Assembly: GCA_023428135.1 (NCBI GenBank)
Contig: JAEYZG010000023.1
Span: 1-48,220, forward strand
Length of the DNA: 48,220 nt
From: Bacteroidota bacterium
Lineage (GTDB): Bacteria > Bacteroidota > Bacteroidia > Cytophagales > Cytophagaceae
Direction: 5' to 3'
This document shows, piece after piece, positions 1 through 9,171 of this stretch. Position 1 is the stretch's first letter. Each line of letters starts with the position of its first letter. The position numbers were made by a program, and so were the translations under genes. The notes under the pieces were generated by a model, which made no database searches, was not told where the DNA came from, and saw nothing but the letters and a program-made list of their open reading frames with translations.

Positions 1-1
1 G

Positions 2-418
2 CTAAACACAGATTCCATATACAAATTTTCTATAAGTTCAATTCATAATTTTTACAGGGCAGTGGTGAAGTCGGGAACCTGTCCGGAAAGAACTTCCGAA
101 GCATATTACCTTGGGGAGTTCTTGAAAATGAGGATATACACTTCTTTTTCTCCCAACGGAGATGGTTTTAATGACATCTGGTTTATAGACGGCATAGAAG
201 CTTTTCCTGATAACAAAGTGAGTATTTTCAATCGTTGGGGAAATCTAGTTTATGAAGCGAGCGGATATGATAATAACATCAAAGTCTGGAAAGGCACAGC
301 TAATACCGGTATGCTGATTGGAAATGATAACACATTACCAGATGGCACGTATTTCTATAATCTGGATTGGGGAAAAGGTAAAAAGCCTTCCACAGGTTAT
401 GTCGTTATAAAAAGATAA
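2..418 (+). CDS. Gliding motility-associated C-terminal domain protein (3' part only)
   Basis: This is the C-terminal 138 residues of a larger protein; the frame is open to the left edge of the window, so the real start lies outside and the GTG at 62 is not needed as a start. The end of an Ig-like repeat seems visible (YRAVVKSGTCPE), followed by a CHU_C / T9SS type B sorting domain: SFSPNGDGFNDIW, then the conserved SIFNRWGNLVYE strand, LPDGTYFYNLDW and the final GYVVIKR. Proteins with this ending are large, multidomain, secreted by the type IX system and surface-bound; many are adhesins. It ends 14 bases before a PorP/SprF gene, the usual partner in Bacteroidota, so the two probably share an operon. 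What the missing N-terminal part does cannot be said. Confidence 0.85.
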   Translation, partial: LNTDSIYKFSISSIHNFYRAVVKSGTCPERTSEAYYLGEFLKMRIYTSFSPNGDGFNDIWFIDGIEAFPDNKVSIFNRWGNLVYEASGYDNNIKVWKGTANTGMLIGNDNTLPDGTYFYNLDWGKGKKPSTGYVVIKR

Positions 419-432
419 AGAATTAAGTACAC

Positions 433-1350
433 GTGGTCAGGTCAAGTTTATTACTGGTTAGTTTAGTTTTGATGTCTTTGGTAACCAAAGCCCAGCAGGC
501 TACGTTGTATTCTCAATACATGTTTAACGGGCTAGCGATTAATCCGGCATATGCCGGCTCCAGTGAAGCTTTAAACTTCACTGCTACAGGAAGAAAACAA
601 TGGAGTGGAGTAGAGGGGGCACCTTCGACACTTACGTTTTCCGCACATACACCTATACGTAAAGAAAAGATGGCATTGGGAGCTTTAATAACCAATGATC
701 GTATATCTGTTTTTACGCAGACAACATTAAATATAATTTACGCTTACAGATTACACCTTTCCTCCAAATCAACTCTGTCATTCGGTCTTCAGGCTGGGGC
801 TTCCAATTATCTTGCAAGATACAGCGATTTGACTTACAAGACTGCTTATGACCCTACTTTACAGCAGGAAGATTATAATACAATTACTCCGGGATTTGGA
901 GCCGGAATTTATTACAATTCAAAAAAGTTTTATGCCGGAGCTTCTGTACCCTACCTGGCAAGTAATTTCCTTGCTTCAAAATATGTCGCCAATCGTTTGG
1001 AATTAAAGAATCATTACTTTTTTACCGCAGGTTATGTTGCTCAAGTAAATGAGTATTTGAAATTTAAACCGAGCACGCTTATTAAATATATAGAAGGCGC
1101 TCCCGTACAGATTGACTATAATGCTAATTTCCTTTATAAAGAAGTTCTTTGGCTTGGTGTCTCGTACAGAAGTGCCACTTCACTGGTATTTCTGGGTCAG
1201 GTCTATGCCAATGATCAGCTCAGCTTTGGGTATTCCTACGATCATAGCCTTTCAAAATTGTCAGGATTTAAGACAGGGGCTCATGAAATTATGATTAGCT
1301 ACCTTTTTTCATATACTAAAACTAAAGTCGTTACACCAAGATATTTTTAA
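433..1350 (+). CDS. PorP/SprF family type IX secretion outer-membrane protein
   Basis: A 305-residue protein of the PorP/SprF family: a signal peptide at about residues 1-20 (ending near TKAQQ), then the family hallmark QYMFNGLAINPAYAGS and repeated amphipathic beta strands ending in a short tail. Family members are outer-membrane barrels that act with the type IX secretion machinery; SprF-type proteins help secrete or anchor a specific partner, often the CHU_C-tailed protein encoded just upstream, as here. The start is GTG at 433, the first start after an in-frame TAA at 424, and it gives a good signal peptide. The stop codon overlaps the next ATG by one base (TAATG), which suggests translational coupling. 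The exact secreted partner is inferred from position only. Confidence 0.9.
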   Translation: MVRSSLLLVSLVLMSLVTKAQQATLYSQYMFNGLAINPAYAGSSEALNFTATGRKQWSGVEGAPSTLTFSAHTPIRKEKMALGALITNDRISVFTQTTLNIIYAYRLHLSSKSTLSFGLQAGASNYLARYSDLTYKTAYDPTLQQEDYNTITPGFGAGIYYNSKKFYAGASVPYLASNFLASKYVANRLELKNHYFFTAGYVAQVNEYLKFKPSTLIKYIEGAPVQIDYNANFLYKEVLWLGVSYRSATSLVFLGQVYANDQLSFGYSYDHSLSKLSGFKTGAHEIMISYLFSYTKTKVVTPRYF

Positions 1351-3428
1351 TGATGAAGGCATTTTTGAAGTTGATTGTGGCTGTTGTATTGCTATTAAAA
1401 ACATCAGTGATTTATAGTCAGGATAAAAATATAGTTGCTCACTTTAAAAATGATCTGAAGCTTGCAGAAGATCTTTATGCAAAGCAGGCTTATTTGAAAG
1501 CCAGCGAGATGTTCCAGCGAATTGCCAAGAAAGACACTGGAAATGCTGATATCAGATTTAAAATAGGGGAATGCTACTGGAAGCTTAACAATACCACTGA
1601 AGCTGAATATTGGTACAAAGAAGGATTTAAAAGAAACAATGCCATTATAAACCAGGCTGATTATAAGCTACATCTTGCAGAAGCACTGGTGATTAATGGA
1701 AAGAAGGACGAGGCTAAAGTATGGTATGACCTGTATAGTAAAGAAAGTCTGAGTAAAAGAGCAATAGCAGAATCCAAAAGGAGAGGGCTTGATGCTTATG
1801 ATACTTTCTTTAGAGATTCTTTATTTTACAGTGTAAAGGAATTGCCTATTAATTCCTCTGCATCAGAATATTGTCCGACTTTTTATCAGAAGGGACTTGT
1901 GTTTGTTTCAAACAGAAAAACGATTGAACTGGTAAAAAATGTTGATGCAGCAGATCAGAAAAACTTCCTTGATTTGTATTATGTTGAGTTCATGGGTGAT
2001 ACAGGATTCGGAAAGCTTCAAAAATTTACTGACTTTAATGCAGGGTTAAATGAAGGCCCCGTTACATTTTTTGAAAATGGAAGAAAAGCTGTTTTTTCCA
2101 AAAATGAAACAGCAATTGGAAAAGATACCAAACGTTTGCAATTATTTTATTCTGAAAAAGATCAGAATGGAAAGTGGACTAAACCTCTACCATTGCCATT
2201 TAATAATTCAAGTTATTCTGTAAGTCATCCTTTCTTTGATAAAAATACAAGTTGTCTTTATTTTGTGTCGGATATGCCTGGAGGCTATGGTGGAACGGAT
2301 ATTTACAGAAGTATCTTCCACAATGGAGCATGGATGATGCCTGAAAATATGGGTACATCTATTAATACTTCAGGAAATGAAATGTTTCCTTTTGTCTCAA
2401 AGGATAGTTGCCTGTTTTTTTCTTCAAATGGGTTACCTGGTATGGGAGGGCTTGACCTGTTTTTTGTTGATTTAAAACATGCGTCAAAGCCTATAAATCT
2501 TGGAGCTCCTTTAAATAGCTCAAAAGATGATTTTTCTTTAATTCTTAACGATAATACTTCAACGGGATTTTTTTCGAGCAACAGGAAAAAGTCTGGTGGA
2601 GATGATATTTACAGAATTATTATTCATAAGATAAAGTATGAAGGAGTACTGCTTGATAAACTAAAAGCACTACCTTTAAAAGGTGTTACCGTAAAAATTT
2701 CTGATAAAGAAACCGGAAAAACTGAATGGGTTGTTAAGAGCTCTAATAAGGGAACATTCTCCTGCTATCTGATGCCTGGAAGGTATTATCTGGTAGAGGC
2801 AGTAAAGGATGATTATAAGGTATCCCAAACTGACCTCTATTTTACCTCGAGATATGAAAATATTGTGAGGAATAAAATAATAATGGAAAAGGTAAAAAAG
2901 TCCTTTGTTAAAGGAAGGGTGATAAAAGATACTTCCATGGTAAGAAATTGTATGGTGAAGGTTTTTGATTTTTCAAATGATTCTGTTGAGGTGATTAAGA
3001 CAAATAAAGCAGGAGAATTTTCATGTGAAATTAATAAGGATACTACCAATATTTTTTATGCTGAATATAAAGGCGTGAAAGGTATTTATAAGCTTGAACC
3101 TGTTCAGCGAAAGCGAAAAGGTTCAGTATTGACGTTTATCACTCTTGAACTTGCCCCTCTGAAATTTAAAGAATGTGAAGGTGTATTGCTTGATACTCTT
3201 GACCACCCATCACCAAAGGATTCTTTGATTTTGTCCAATGAACTTACAGGGGAAGAAGAAATAATAAAGACAGATAAAGATGGGAAATTTAAATTTAGTG
3301 CGTGGGAATCAGGGAGATATTCTTTATTTTTGAAGACTGAAGACAAATATGTCTGGATGAGTACTTTTGTTCCTGAAAAAGTTAACAGAATGCAATTAAG
3401 AAAAAGGAAAAAGGATGAAATCTATTAA
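1350..3428 (+). CDS. TPR / PD40 propeller / carboxypeptidase-regulatory repeat protein, T9SS-associated
   Basis: 692 residues with a signal peptide (about 1-24). Residues 30-150 look like TPR helices (AEDLYAKQAYLKASEMFQRIA; IGECYWKLNNTTEAEYWYKEG). Residues 160-425 carry PD40/WD40-like repeats with the typical FVSNRK, YFVSDMPGGYGGTDIYR, FFSSNGLPGMGGLDLFF and FFSSNRKKSGGDDIY strands. From about 430 come three carboxypeptidase-regulatory-like beta domains (near 430, 517 and 605). The first half matches PorE-type T9SS proteins, but the OmpA peptidoglycan-binding domain that normally closes those proteins is absent and the tail is KKDEIY. The gene overlaps the PorP/SprF gene by one base and is third in the operon. 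A periplasmic/outer-membrane scaffold role for T9SS or gliding is inferred from family and context. Confidence 0.82.
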   Translation: MMKAFLKLIVAVVLLLKTSVIYSQDKNIVAHFKNDLKLAEDLYAKQAYLKASEMFQRIAKKDTGNADIRFKIGECYWKLNNTTEAEYWYKEGFKRNNAIINQADYKLHLAEALVINGKKDEAKVWYDLYSKESLSKRAIAESKRRGLDAYDTFFRDSLFYSVKELPINSSASEYCPTFYQKGLVFVSNRKTIELVKNVDAADQKNFLDLYYVEFMGDTGFGKLQKFTDFNAGLNEGPVTFFENGRKAVFSKNETAIGKDTKRLQLFYSEKDQNGKWTKPLPLPFNNSSYSVSHPFFDKNTSCLYFVSDMPGGYGGTDIYRSIFHNGAWMMPENMGTSINTSGNEMFPFVSKDSCLFFSSNGLPGMGGLDLFFVDLKHASKPINLGAPLNSSKDDFSLILNDNTSTGFFSSNRKKSGGDDIYRIIIHKIKYEGVLLDKLKALPLKGVTVKISDKETGKTEWVVKSSNKGTFSCYLMPGRYYLVEAVKDDYKVSQTDLYFTSRYENIVRNKIIMEKVKKSFVKGRVIKDTSMVRNCMVKVFDFSNDSVEVIKTNKAGEFSCEINKDTTNIFYAEYKGVKGIYKLEPVQRKRKGSVLTFITLELAPLKFKECEGVLLDTLDHPSPKDSLILSNELTGEEEIIKTDKDGKFKFSAWESGRYSLFLKTEDKYVWMSTFVPEKVNRMQLRKRKKDEIY

Positions 3429-3473
3429 CATTATTCTCTTAACTCATCAACTCATTTTATCGTAAGTGTTGAA

Positions 3474-3481
3474 TAAATTTG
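3474..3481 (+). promoter_or_regulatory. Possible Bacteroidota -7 box before the MFS gene
   Basis: TAAATTTG matches TAnnTTTG and lies 4 bases before the ATG at 3486, which would give an almost leaderless mRNA. No convincing TTTG -33 box lies at the right distance, so this is weak. Confidence 0.28.
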
Positions 3482-3485
3482 AAGT

Positions 3486-4721
3486 ATGTCAACTCAGGTA
3501 GCATTAAATGATTTTTCAACTAAAGATGAGAGCTCTACAACTCTCAGGGAAATTGCGCTAATCTTCCTCCTGGCGTGTATTCAATTCACTTTTGTCATTG
3601 ACTATATAGTGATTCTGCCCCTTGGTCCGGAGATCATGAAGTCATTTCAGTTACGCCCGGATGAATACGGGATGATCATATCAGTATATACACTTACAGC
3701 TGCAATAGCAGGGTTCTTTTCTTCATTTTTTATAGATCGGTTTGACAGGAAACAGGCTTTATTGTTTTGTTTATTTTATTTCCTTACCGGCTCAATATTA
3801 AGTTACATAGCGAATACCTATTATTTCTTTATGTTGGCGAGGATGTTTACGGGAGCCTTCGGTGGTGTAATGTCTTCGCTTGTTATGATTTATCTGGGTG
3901 AGAAATTTTCATTGAAGAAACTCGGAGTAGCGACGAGTTTCGTGATGATTGCTAATGGTATGGCGACAATTGTAGGAGTACCTGCTGCAGTATATTTCTC
4001 AAACAATTATGGATGGAAATTCCCTTTCTTGGTACTATTATCCATTAATTTAATAGTTCTGACACTCACTTATTTTTTCTTGCCCAGCACAAAAACGCAA
4101 AAAACAAAAAGTAGATCAACTGTCTCGCTTAGGTTAAGATCGGTCGTCTTAAGCGCAAATTTTATCTGGCCGGTTGTCTTTATGTCTTTATTGACATTTG
4201 CAGGCGGGGCTACCATTTTGCCATTTCTAAGTGCATACGTATCAACAAATTTTTATTTCGCTACAGAAGAAATTGCATTAATGTTCTTCTATGGAGGACT
4301 TGCGGCTTTGTTTGTTAACCCTATTGTAGGTTTCCTTATCGATAAATTTGGAAAGCAGAATGTATTTCTGTTGCTTAATTTCATTTCGATCATTCCCTTG
4401 TTGTTGCTCACTACATTTCCTTTCACAGAAAAAAACGCGACACTACTTGTAACTACCCTCTTCTTCTGCCTTTCCACTGCGAGGCAAATGTCGGGTATTA
4501 CTTTGGTAAATTCCTTGTTTCCCAGTGAACATCGCGGCAGGTTTATTACAATTAATTCTTCTGTTCAGTTATTGGCAGGAAGTGCAGCCACAGCTATTAG
4601 TGGGAAAATAATTTATACCGAAGAAAACCTGCTATGCAATTTTGATGTTCTTGGCGTTATCGGGATTTGTGCCACAATTATTTGCATATTCGCTGCTTTT
4701 ATTCTGGAAGAGCAGAGTTAG
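3486..4721 (+). CDS. MFS transporter, 12 TM
   Basis: 411 residues with a short hydrophilic N-terminus and about twelve hydrophobic segments split by a central hydrophilic loop near residues 200-215 (STKTQKTKSRS). Between TM2 and TM3 is the MFS loop motif, seen as DRFDRKQAL after FFIDRF; a second copy, FLIDKFGKQNVF, occurs in the C-terminal half. It resembles drug/sugar-efflux DHA1-type carriers of the inner membrane that use the proton gradient; the substrate cannot be told. It is followed after 90 bases by a beta-domain protein and stands alone. The opposite-strand reading frame inside it (4289-4477) is a shadow. Confidence 0.85.
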   Translation: MSTQVALNDFSTKDESSTTLREIALIFLLACIQFTFVIDYIVILPLGPEIMKSFQLRPDEYGMIISVYTLTAAIAGFFSSFFIDRFDRKQALLFCLFYFLTGSILSYIANTYYFFMLARMFTGAFGGVMSSLVMIYLGEKFSLKKLGVATSFVMIANGMATIVGVPAAVYFSNNYGWKFPFLVLLSINLIVLTLTYFFLPSTKTQKTKSRSTVSLRLRSVVLSANFIWPVVFMSLLTFAGGATILPFLSAYVSTNFYFATEEIALMFFYGGLAALFVNPIVGFLIDKFGKQNVFLLLNFISIIPLLLLTTFPFTEKNATLLVTTLFFCLSTARQMSGITLVNSLFPSEHRGRFITINSSVQLLAGSAATAISGKIIYTEENLLCNFDVLGVIGICATIICIFAAFILEEQS

Positions 4722-4813
4722 AATACTAAAATGTCGGGAAGGTAGCGTTCAATAATTTCCTCTAAGGCTATAATTATTCAGGCAAAATTCCGTTACCTTT
4801 AGTGTCTTGAATT

Positions 4814-5470
4814 ATGAGAAGAATATTGTTTATCCTGTTTTTTGTTTCCTATTCCCTTATTTCACAGGGGCAAAATGGGAAAAATATAGTTCAGCTTTCA
4901 GGACTTGTAATTGGAGGTGACAGTGCATACGGAATACCGGGAGTCACTATTTACACGCCAAAATCCGGAAGGGGAACCATCACTAATTATCTCGGATATT
5001 TTTCTATGCCTGCTTTAGGGGGCGATAGTGTCGTAATCAAATCATTAGGGTTTAAGGAAAAGTTTTTTATTGTTCCAAAAGACACCAATAAATTGAGTCT
5101 TGTAATTGAGCTATTGGGTGACACCTCCATTTTGCCCACTGTTGAGGTTTTTCCCTGGCCTACAGAAAAAATATTTAAAGAAGCTTTTCTCTCGCTCAAA
5201 TTGAACGATAATTCTTACGATAACATGCATAAAAACCTGAATGAGCAGGTAATGAGAAGAATGCTTTATACACAGGAAGCAAACAGTAAGAATAATCACA
5301 ATTACTATATGCAGCAGCAAACTGCAAGAGTGGAAAATAGATTTTATTCACCTACATTGAGTTTATTAAATCCATTTGCCTGGTCTAACTTTTTAAACTC
5401 TGCACGTAACGGAGGGCTTAGAAATAAGAAGAAGGAAGAAAATGAAAAGTATGGGAATGATGATTTTTAA
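4814..5470 (+). CDS. Carboxypeptidase-regulatory-like domain protein
   Basis: 218 residues with a signal peptide (MRRILFILFFVSYSLISQGQ), then one carboxypeptidase regulatory-like domain at about 28-110. Its landmarks are LSGLVIGGDSAYGIPGVTIY, then GTITNYLGYFSMP, and VVIKSLGFKEK. This fold is the same as the plug-proximal domain of TonB-dependent receptors, but no barrel follows. The second half is Asn/Gln/Lys-rich and helical (YDNMHKNLNEQVMRRML, then YMQQQTARVENRFYS) and ends in KKKEENEKYGNDDF. Such proteins are common in Bacteroidota envelopes and their function is unknown. A near-match TACCTTTA sits at 4795-4802 upstream. It is probably monocistronic; the next gene faces it. Confidence 0.75.
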   Translation: MRRILFILFFVSYSLISQGQNGKNIVQLSGLVIGGDSAYGIPGVTIYTPKSGRGTITNYLGYFSMPALGGDSVVIKSLGFKEKFFIVPKDTNKLSLVIELLGDTSILPTVEVFPWPTEKIFKEAFLSLKLNDNSYDNMHKNLNEQVMRRMLYTQEANSKNNHNYYMQQQTARVENRFYSPTLSLLNPFAWSNFLNSARNGGLRNKKKEENEKYGNDDF

Positions 5471-5595
5471 TTCCTTTTAAGGCTTAAAATGTATATTTTG
5501 ATTTTTAGATTTAGTTTGATTTTTAGGGTCTTGTATTTTTAATACTTTGGATTTTTTGGAACAAAAAGGTACAAGTGGTTCCTGGTATATCTATT

Positions 5596-6192
5596 TCAGG
5601 AACAGACTGTAAAAAGAGCATTTATTATCATATAAACCGAAATGCCAGCACAAGCACCTGATAATATTAAATTCCATTCTCTGATATTTACTCTTAATAA
5701 ATAAGTGATTATAAATGTTGTTATTAACAGGAGTAAGATTATCAAAATCAAAGCAGATACAATCCCCATATTGAAAGCAAGAATTGGTAGGAATAATTTA
5801 TCAGATTTTAAAACTGTTCCAACGGCCGCTGGGAAATCCATTCCATGAAGTAATCCACCGGCAAAAGCTAGAAAATATCTGTAGTTATGAGGCGAATATT
5901 TGTTTGTAAAAGCATTCTTTTTTAGGAAGAAGTTGGAAATAGAAACAACTATTGTAGTCAAAGGAAGAAGGTAAAGGAGTAATTTGATAGGCACATTTAT
6001 TATTTCGAATGCTGATAAAAGGAAAGTAACAAGGTATCCGAAAACAAAGAACCCCGCATAAGTTGCAATCAGTCGGATTGATTTGAAGGTGTAAATTCCA
6101 CACAATGCTATGATAAAAAGTATGTGTACAAATACATCCAGATAGGTTATTTTGATAAATCCCAAATTGAAATGGTGGATAAAGTCTGACAT
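5596..6192 (-). CDS. HupE/UreJ-like integral membrane protein
   Basis: 198 residues, almost entirely hydrophobic with about six to seven membrane spans. The segment AFAGGLLHGMDFPAAVG resembles the conserved G-L-x-H-G-x-x-F signature of HupE/UreJ proteins, which are linked to nickel or other metal uptake and hydrogenase/urease maturation. In Bacteroidota this shorter branch is usually an orphan, and here no hydrogenase or urease gene is nearby, so the substrate is unknown. The start chosen is ATG at 6190-6192 (MSDFIHHFNLGF); a longer reading in another frame (6199) has no membrane character. It is transcribed away from clpB's terminator region; both genes are on the minus strand but a strong hairpin precedes this one. 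Confidence 0.7.
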   Translation of the reverse strand: MSDFIHHFNLGFIKITYLDVFVHILFIIALCGIYTFKSIRLIATYAGFFVFGYLVTFLLSAFEIINVPIKLLLYLLPLTTIVVSISNFFLKKNAFTNKYSPHNYRYFLAFAGGLLHGMDFPAAVGTVLKSDKLFLPILAFNMGIVSALILIILLLLITTFIITYLLRVNIREWNLILSGACAGISVYMIINALFTVCS

Positions 6193-6267
6193 AGGTCAAT
6201 GATTTATCTTTATTTTGCTTTATACGATTTAAGCTAAATCAAGGTTTAATAGCTTAAAAAAGAGGGA

Positions 6268-6308
6268 AAAAGTAAAGGCTGCCTATTTTTGAAGCAGCCT
6301 TTACTTTT
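6268..6308 (-). terminator. Terminator of clpB
   Basis: A 15-bp perfect inverted repeat (6268-6282 with 6294-6308, AAAAGTAAAGGCTGC and its complement) around an 11-base loop, starting 17 bases after the clpB stop codon. On the minus strand it runs into a U-rich stretch. Confidence 0.88.
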
Positions 6309-6325
6309 AGGAATTTTAACAAAAG

Positions 6326-8941
6326 TTAGATTTTTACAGACTCAAGGTTTAAGAATTGAATGTTATCGTTTTCATCCAGAGTAATGCCTACGACTTCATC
6401 TTTCTTAATAGCTCCTGACAAAATTTCTTTGGAGAGTTCATTTAAGATATGTCGCTGAAGCACACGTTTTAGAGGTCTTGCTCCAAACTGAGGGTCAAAT
6501 CCCAATTCACCAAGTCTCTCCAATACCTCTGGTGAAGCTTCTAATCTTATGCCGCTTTCTTCAAGTCTCTTCTGAATTCCTTTGAATTGGATATCCACGA
6601 TTTTCCTGATTTCTTTCCGGGAAAGAGGTTTGAACATAATGATTTCATCTTCCCTGTTAAGGAACTCTGGACGGTAAGATTTTTTCATCTGCTCTATCAC
6701 ATCAACTTTTGTTCTTTCAACTACCTCTTCTTCGTTGTATTCATTGATCTCTGCAAAATTTTCCTGAATAAGGTTTGCTCCGATATTAGAGGTCATGATG
6801 ATAATCGTATTTTTGAAATTGGCAACACGCCCTTTGTTATCAGTAAGCCTTCCATCGTCAAGCACCTGAAGCAGAATGTTAAATACATCCGGATGCGCTT
6901 TTTCAATTTCATCTAGCAGCACTACAGAGTAAGGCTTCCTTCGTACAGTTTCGGTCAGCTGTCCTCCTTCTTCATAACCCACATATCCCGGAGGCGCTCC
7001 GATAAGCCTGCTTACAGAATGCCTTTCCTGATACTCAGACATATCTATTCTGACCATTGCATTTTCATCATTGAATAAGAATTCTGCTAAAGCTTTGGCT
7101 AGTTCTGTTTTACCTACACCTGTAGTTCCGAGGAAAATGAAAGAACCAATAGGTCTTTTCGGATCCTGCAAGCCTGCTCGGCTCCTTCTTACTGCATCTG
7201 ATATAGCCTGGATAGCTTCAGCCTGGCCTGCAACTCTTTTCCCAAGTTCTTCTTCGAGATGAAGTAATTTTTCGCGATCGCTCTGCAGCATTTTTGCCAC
7301 AGGAATTCCAGTCCATTTGGCCACTATTTCTGCAATGTCTTCAGCAGTCACTTCTTCTTTTAGCATGGAACTTCCATGTGCCTGAGTTTCCTGAATCTGC
7401 TTTTGAAGATCCTGAAGATTTTTTTCGCTCTCCTTTATTTTCCCATATCTTATCTCTGCTACTCTTCCATAGTCACCGGAACGTTCAGCCTGTTCGGCTT
7501 CATTTTTATATTTTTCAATATTTTCCTTTTCTTTTTGAATAGATTCTATCAGTGTTTTCTCATTCTCCCATTGCGCCTTCAATTCATTGCGTTTATCTGT
7601 TAATTCTGCTATGTCTTTAGAAAGCTGAGCTTCTTTCTCTTTGTCATTTTCTCGTCTTATAGCCTCACGCTCAATTTCAAACTGCATAATTTTTCTTTGT
7701 ACCTCGTCCAGTTCTTCGGGTAAAGAGTCAATTTCTATTCTCAGTTTGGAAGCTGCCTCATCCATAAGGTCAATAGCTTTATCCGGAAGGAAGCGATCAG
7801 AGATATATCTGTTAGAGAGCTCTACTGCTGCAATGATAGCGTCATCTTTAATTCGCACACCGTGGTGAACTTCATATTTTTCCTTGATACCCCTTAGTAT
7901 AGAAATAGCATCCTGAAGATCTGGTTCGTCCACCATCACAGCCTGAAACCTTCTTTCAAGTGCCTTATCTTTTTCTATATACTTTTGATACTCCTTTAAT
8001 GTAGTTGCACCGATTGCGTGCAGCTCACCTCTAGCCAGAGCGGGCTTCAGTAAGTTTGCCGCATCCATAGCACCTTCGCCTCCTCCGCCTGCTCCAATCA
8101 GAGTATGGATTTCATCAATAAACAGAATGATTTCTCCTTCAGAGTCGGTTACTTCCTTTATTACTGATTTCAATCTTTCTTCAAACTCACCTTTGTACTT
8201 TGCTCCTGCAACAAGGAGTCCCATGTCGAGGGATACAACAGTCTTTGACTTCAGATTTTCAGGAACGTCCCCATTGACAATTCTCTGTGCTAATCCTTCT
8301 ACAATGGCAGTTTTACCAACTCCTGGTTCACCAAGAAGAACAGGGTTGTTTTTAGTTCTTCGTGAAAGTATCTGAAGAACCCTTCTAATCTCTTCGTCTC
8401 TTCCGATTACTGGATCTATTTTACCTGCTTTCGCAAGTTCGTTAAGGTTTTTGGAGTATCTTTCCAAAGACCTGTATTTCGCCTCTGCATTTTGGTCAGT
8501 TACTTTTGAACCACCTCTTAGCTCATGAATTGCAGCTTTCAGATGTTTTTCAGTAAAGCCAGCATCTTTCATCAATGTTGCCGTTTTATCTTTTCCGGCC
8601 AAAATACCAAGTAAAAGGTGTTCAACTGCGACATATTGATCACCAAATTCCTTCAAAAAAGAGCTTGCTTTTACCAAAGCCTGATTGGCATCATTTGATA
8701 GAAAAGGACTTCCTCCACTCATTTTTGGGTAAGAGCGGATGATTTCATCTAGTTTGGTCTCAAAAAGATTCTTATTAACGTTTAGTTTCTTTAAAAGAAA
8801 GGCAATCATATTCTCATCAGATTCGAGTATGGCCTTTAAAATGTGTCCGGATTCAACCCCCTGTTGCTGGTGGCTTCCGGCTATTTCCGTAGCCCTTTGA
8901 ATGACTTCCTGGGCTTTTATTGTATAATTATTAAAGTTCAT
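6326..8941 (-). CDS. clpB: ATP-dependent chaperone ClpB
   Basis: 871 residues, normal length for the Hsp100 disaggregase ClpB, which works with DnaK (also in this window) to pull proteins out of aggregates in the cytoplasm. The N-terminal Clp repeat domain covers 1-150 (MNFNNYTIKAQEVIQRA). AAA-1 has Walker A GEPGVGKT near 204 and Walker B IILFIDEIHTL near 272. The long coiled-coil middle domain, diagnostic of ClpB rather than ClpA/C, spans about 400-530. AAA-2 has Walker A GTTGVGKTELAKAL near 603, followed by the YVGYEEGGQLTE pore loop and the sensor region FGARPLKRVLQ. The gene stands alone with its own terminator. No clear heat-shock operator was seen upstream. Confidence 0.97.
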   Translation of the reverse strand: MNFNNYTIKAQEVIQRATEIAGSHQQQGVESGHILKAILESDENMIAFLLKKLNVNKNLFETKLDEIIRSYPKMSGGSPFLSNDANQALVKASSFLKEFGDQYVAVEHLLLGILAGKDKTATLMKDAGFTEKHLKAAIHELRGGSKVTDQNAEAKYRSLERYSKNLNELAKAGKIDPVIGRDEEIRRVLQILSRRTKNNPVLLGEPGVGKTAIVEGLAQRIVNGDVPENLKSKTVVSLDMGLLVAGAKYKGEFEERLKSVIKEVTDSEGEIILFIDEIHTLIGAGGGGEGAMDAANLLKPALARGELHAIGATTLKEYQKYIEKDKALERRFQAVMVDEPDLQDAISILRGIKEKYEVHHGVRIKDDAIIAAVELSNRYISDRFLPDKAIDLMDEAASKLRIEIDSLPEELDEVQRKIMQFEIEREAIRRENDKEKEAQLSKDIAELTDKRNELKAQWENEKTLIESIQKEKENIEKYKNEAEQAERSGDYGRVAEIRYGKIKESEKNLQDLQKQIQETQAHGSSMLKEEVTAEDIAEIVAKWTGIPVAKMLQSDREKLLHLEEELGKRVAGQAEAIQAISDAVRRSRAGLQDPKRPIGSFIFLGTTGVGKTELAKALAEFLFNDENAMVRIDMSEYQERHSVSRLIGAPPGYVGYEEGGQLTETVRRKPYSVVLLDEIEKAHPDVFNILLQVLDDGRLTDNKGRVANFKNTIIIMTSNIGANLIQENFAEINEYNEEEVVERTKVDVIEQMKKSYRPEFLNREDEIIMFKPLSRKEIRKIVDIQFKGIQKRLEESGIRLEASPEVLERLGELGFDPQFGARPLKRVLQRHILNELSKEILSGAIKKDEVVGITLDENDNIQFLNLESVKI

Positions 8942-9106
8942 AGGTTAAGTAACTTTTATTCTACATCCTAAACATCAAACTTTCGTCCATTGGTGCATAA
9001 TTTATAAAACAGGAAAAAATGTCATCTTTCGTTTTGTTTTTTTAAGATTATGGTGTCAATTTGTCTTGCACTTCGGCTTTTGGGAATTTTAGTTTCGGTT
9101 AAAATG

Positions 9107-9146
9107 GCAAAAGCCGGAATTCAGATTAAAGAATTCCGGCTTTTGC
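9107..9146 (-). terminator. Terminator of the outer-membrane barrel gene
   Basis: A 16-bp perfect inverted repeat, GCAAAAGCCGGAATTC at 9107-9122 and its complement at 9131-9146, with an 8-base loop. It begins 25 bases past the stop codon of the minus-strand gene at 9172. Confidence 0.85.
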
Positions 9147-9171
9147 GGTGATAGTTCAGAAAATACTGTGA

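Noticed and set aside
5885..6199. Alternative 104-residue frame over the HupE/UreJ-like gene
   Set aside because: The other frame gives continuous membrane spans and the GGLLHGMDF motif; this one does not.
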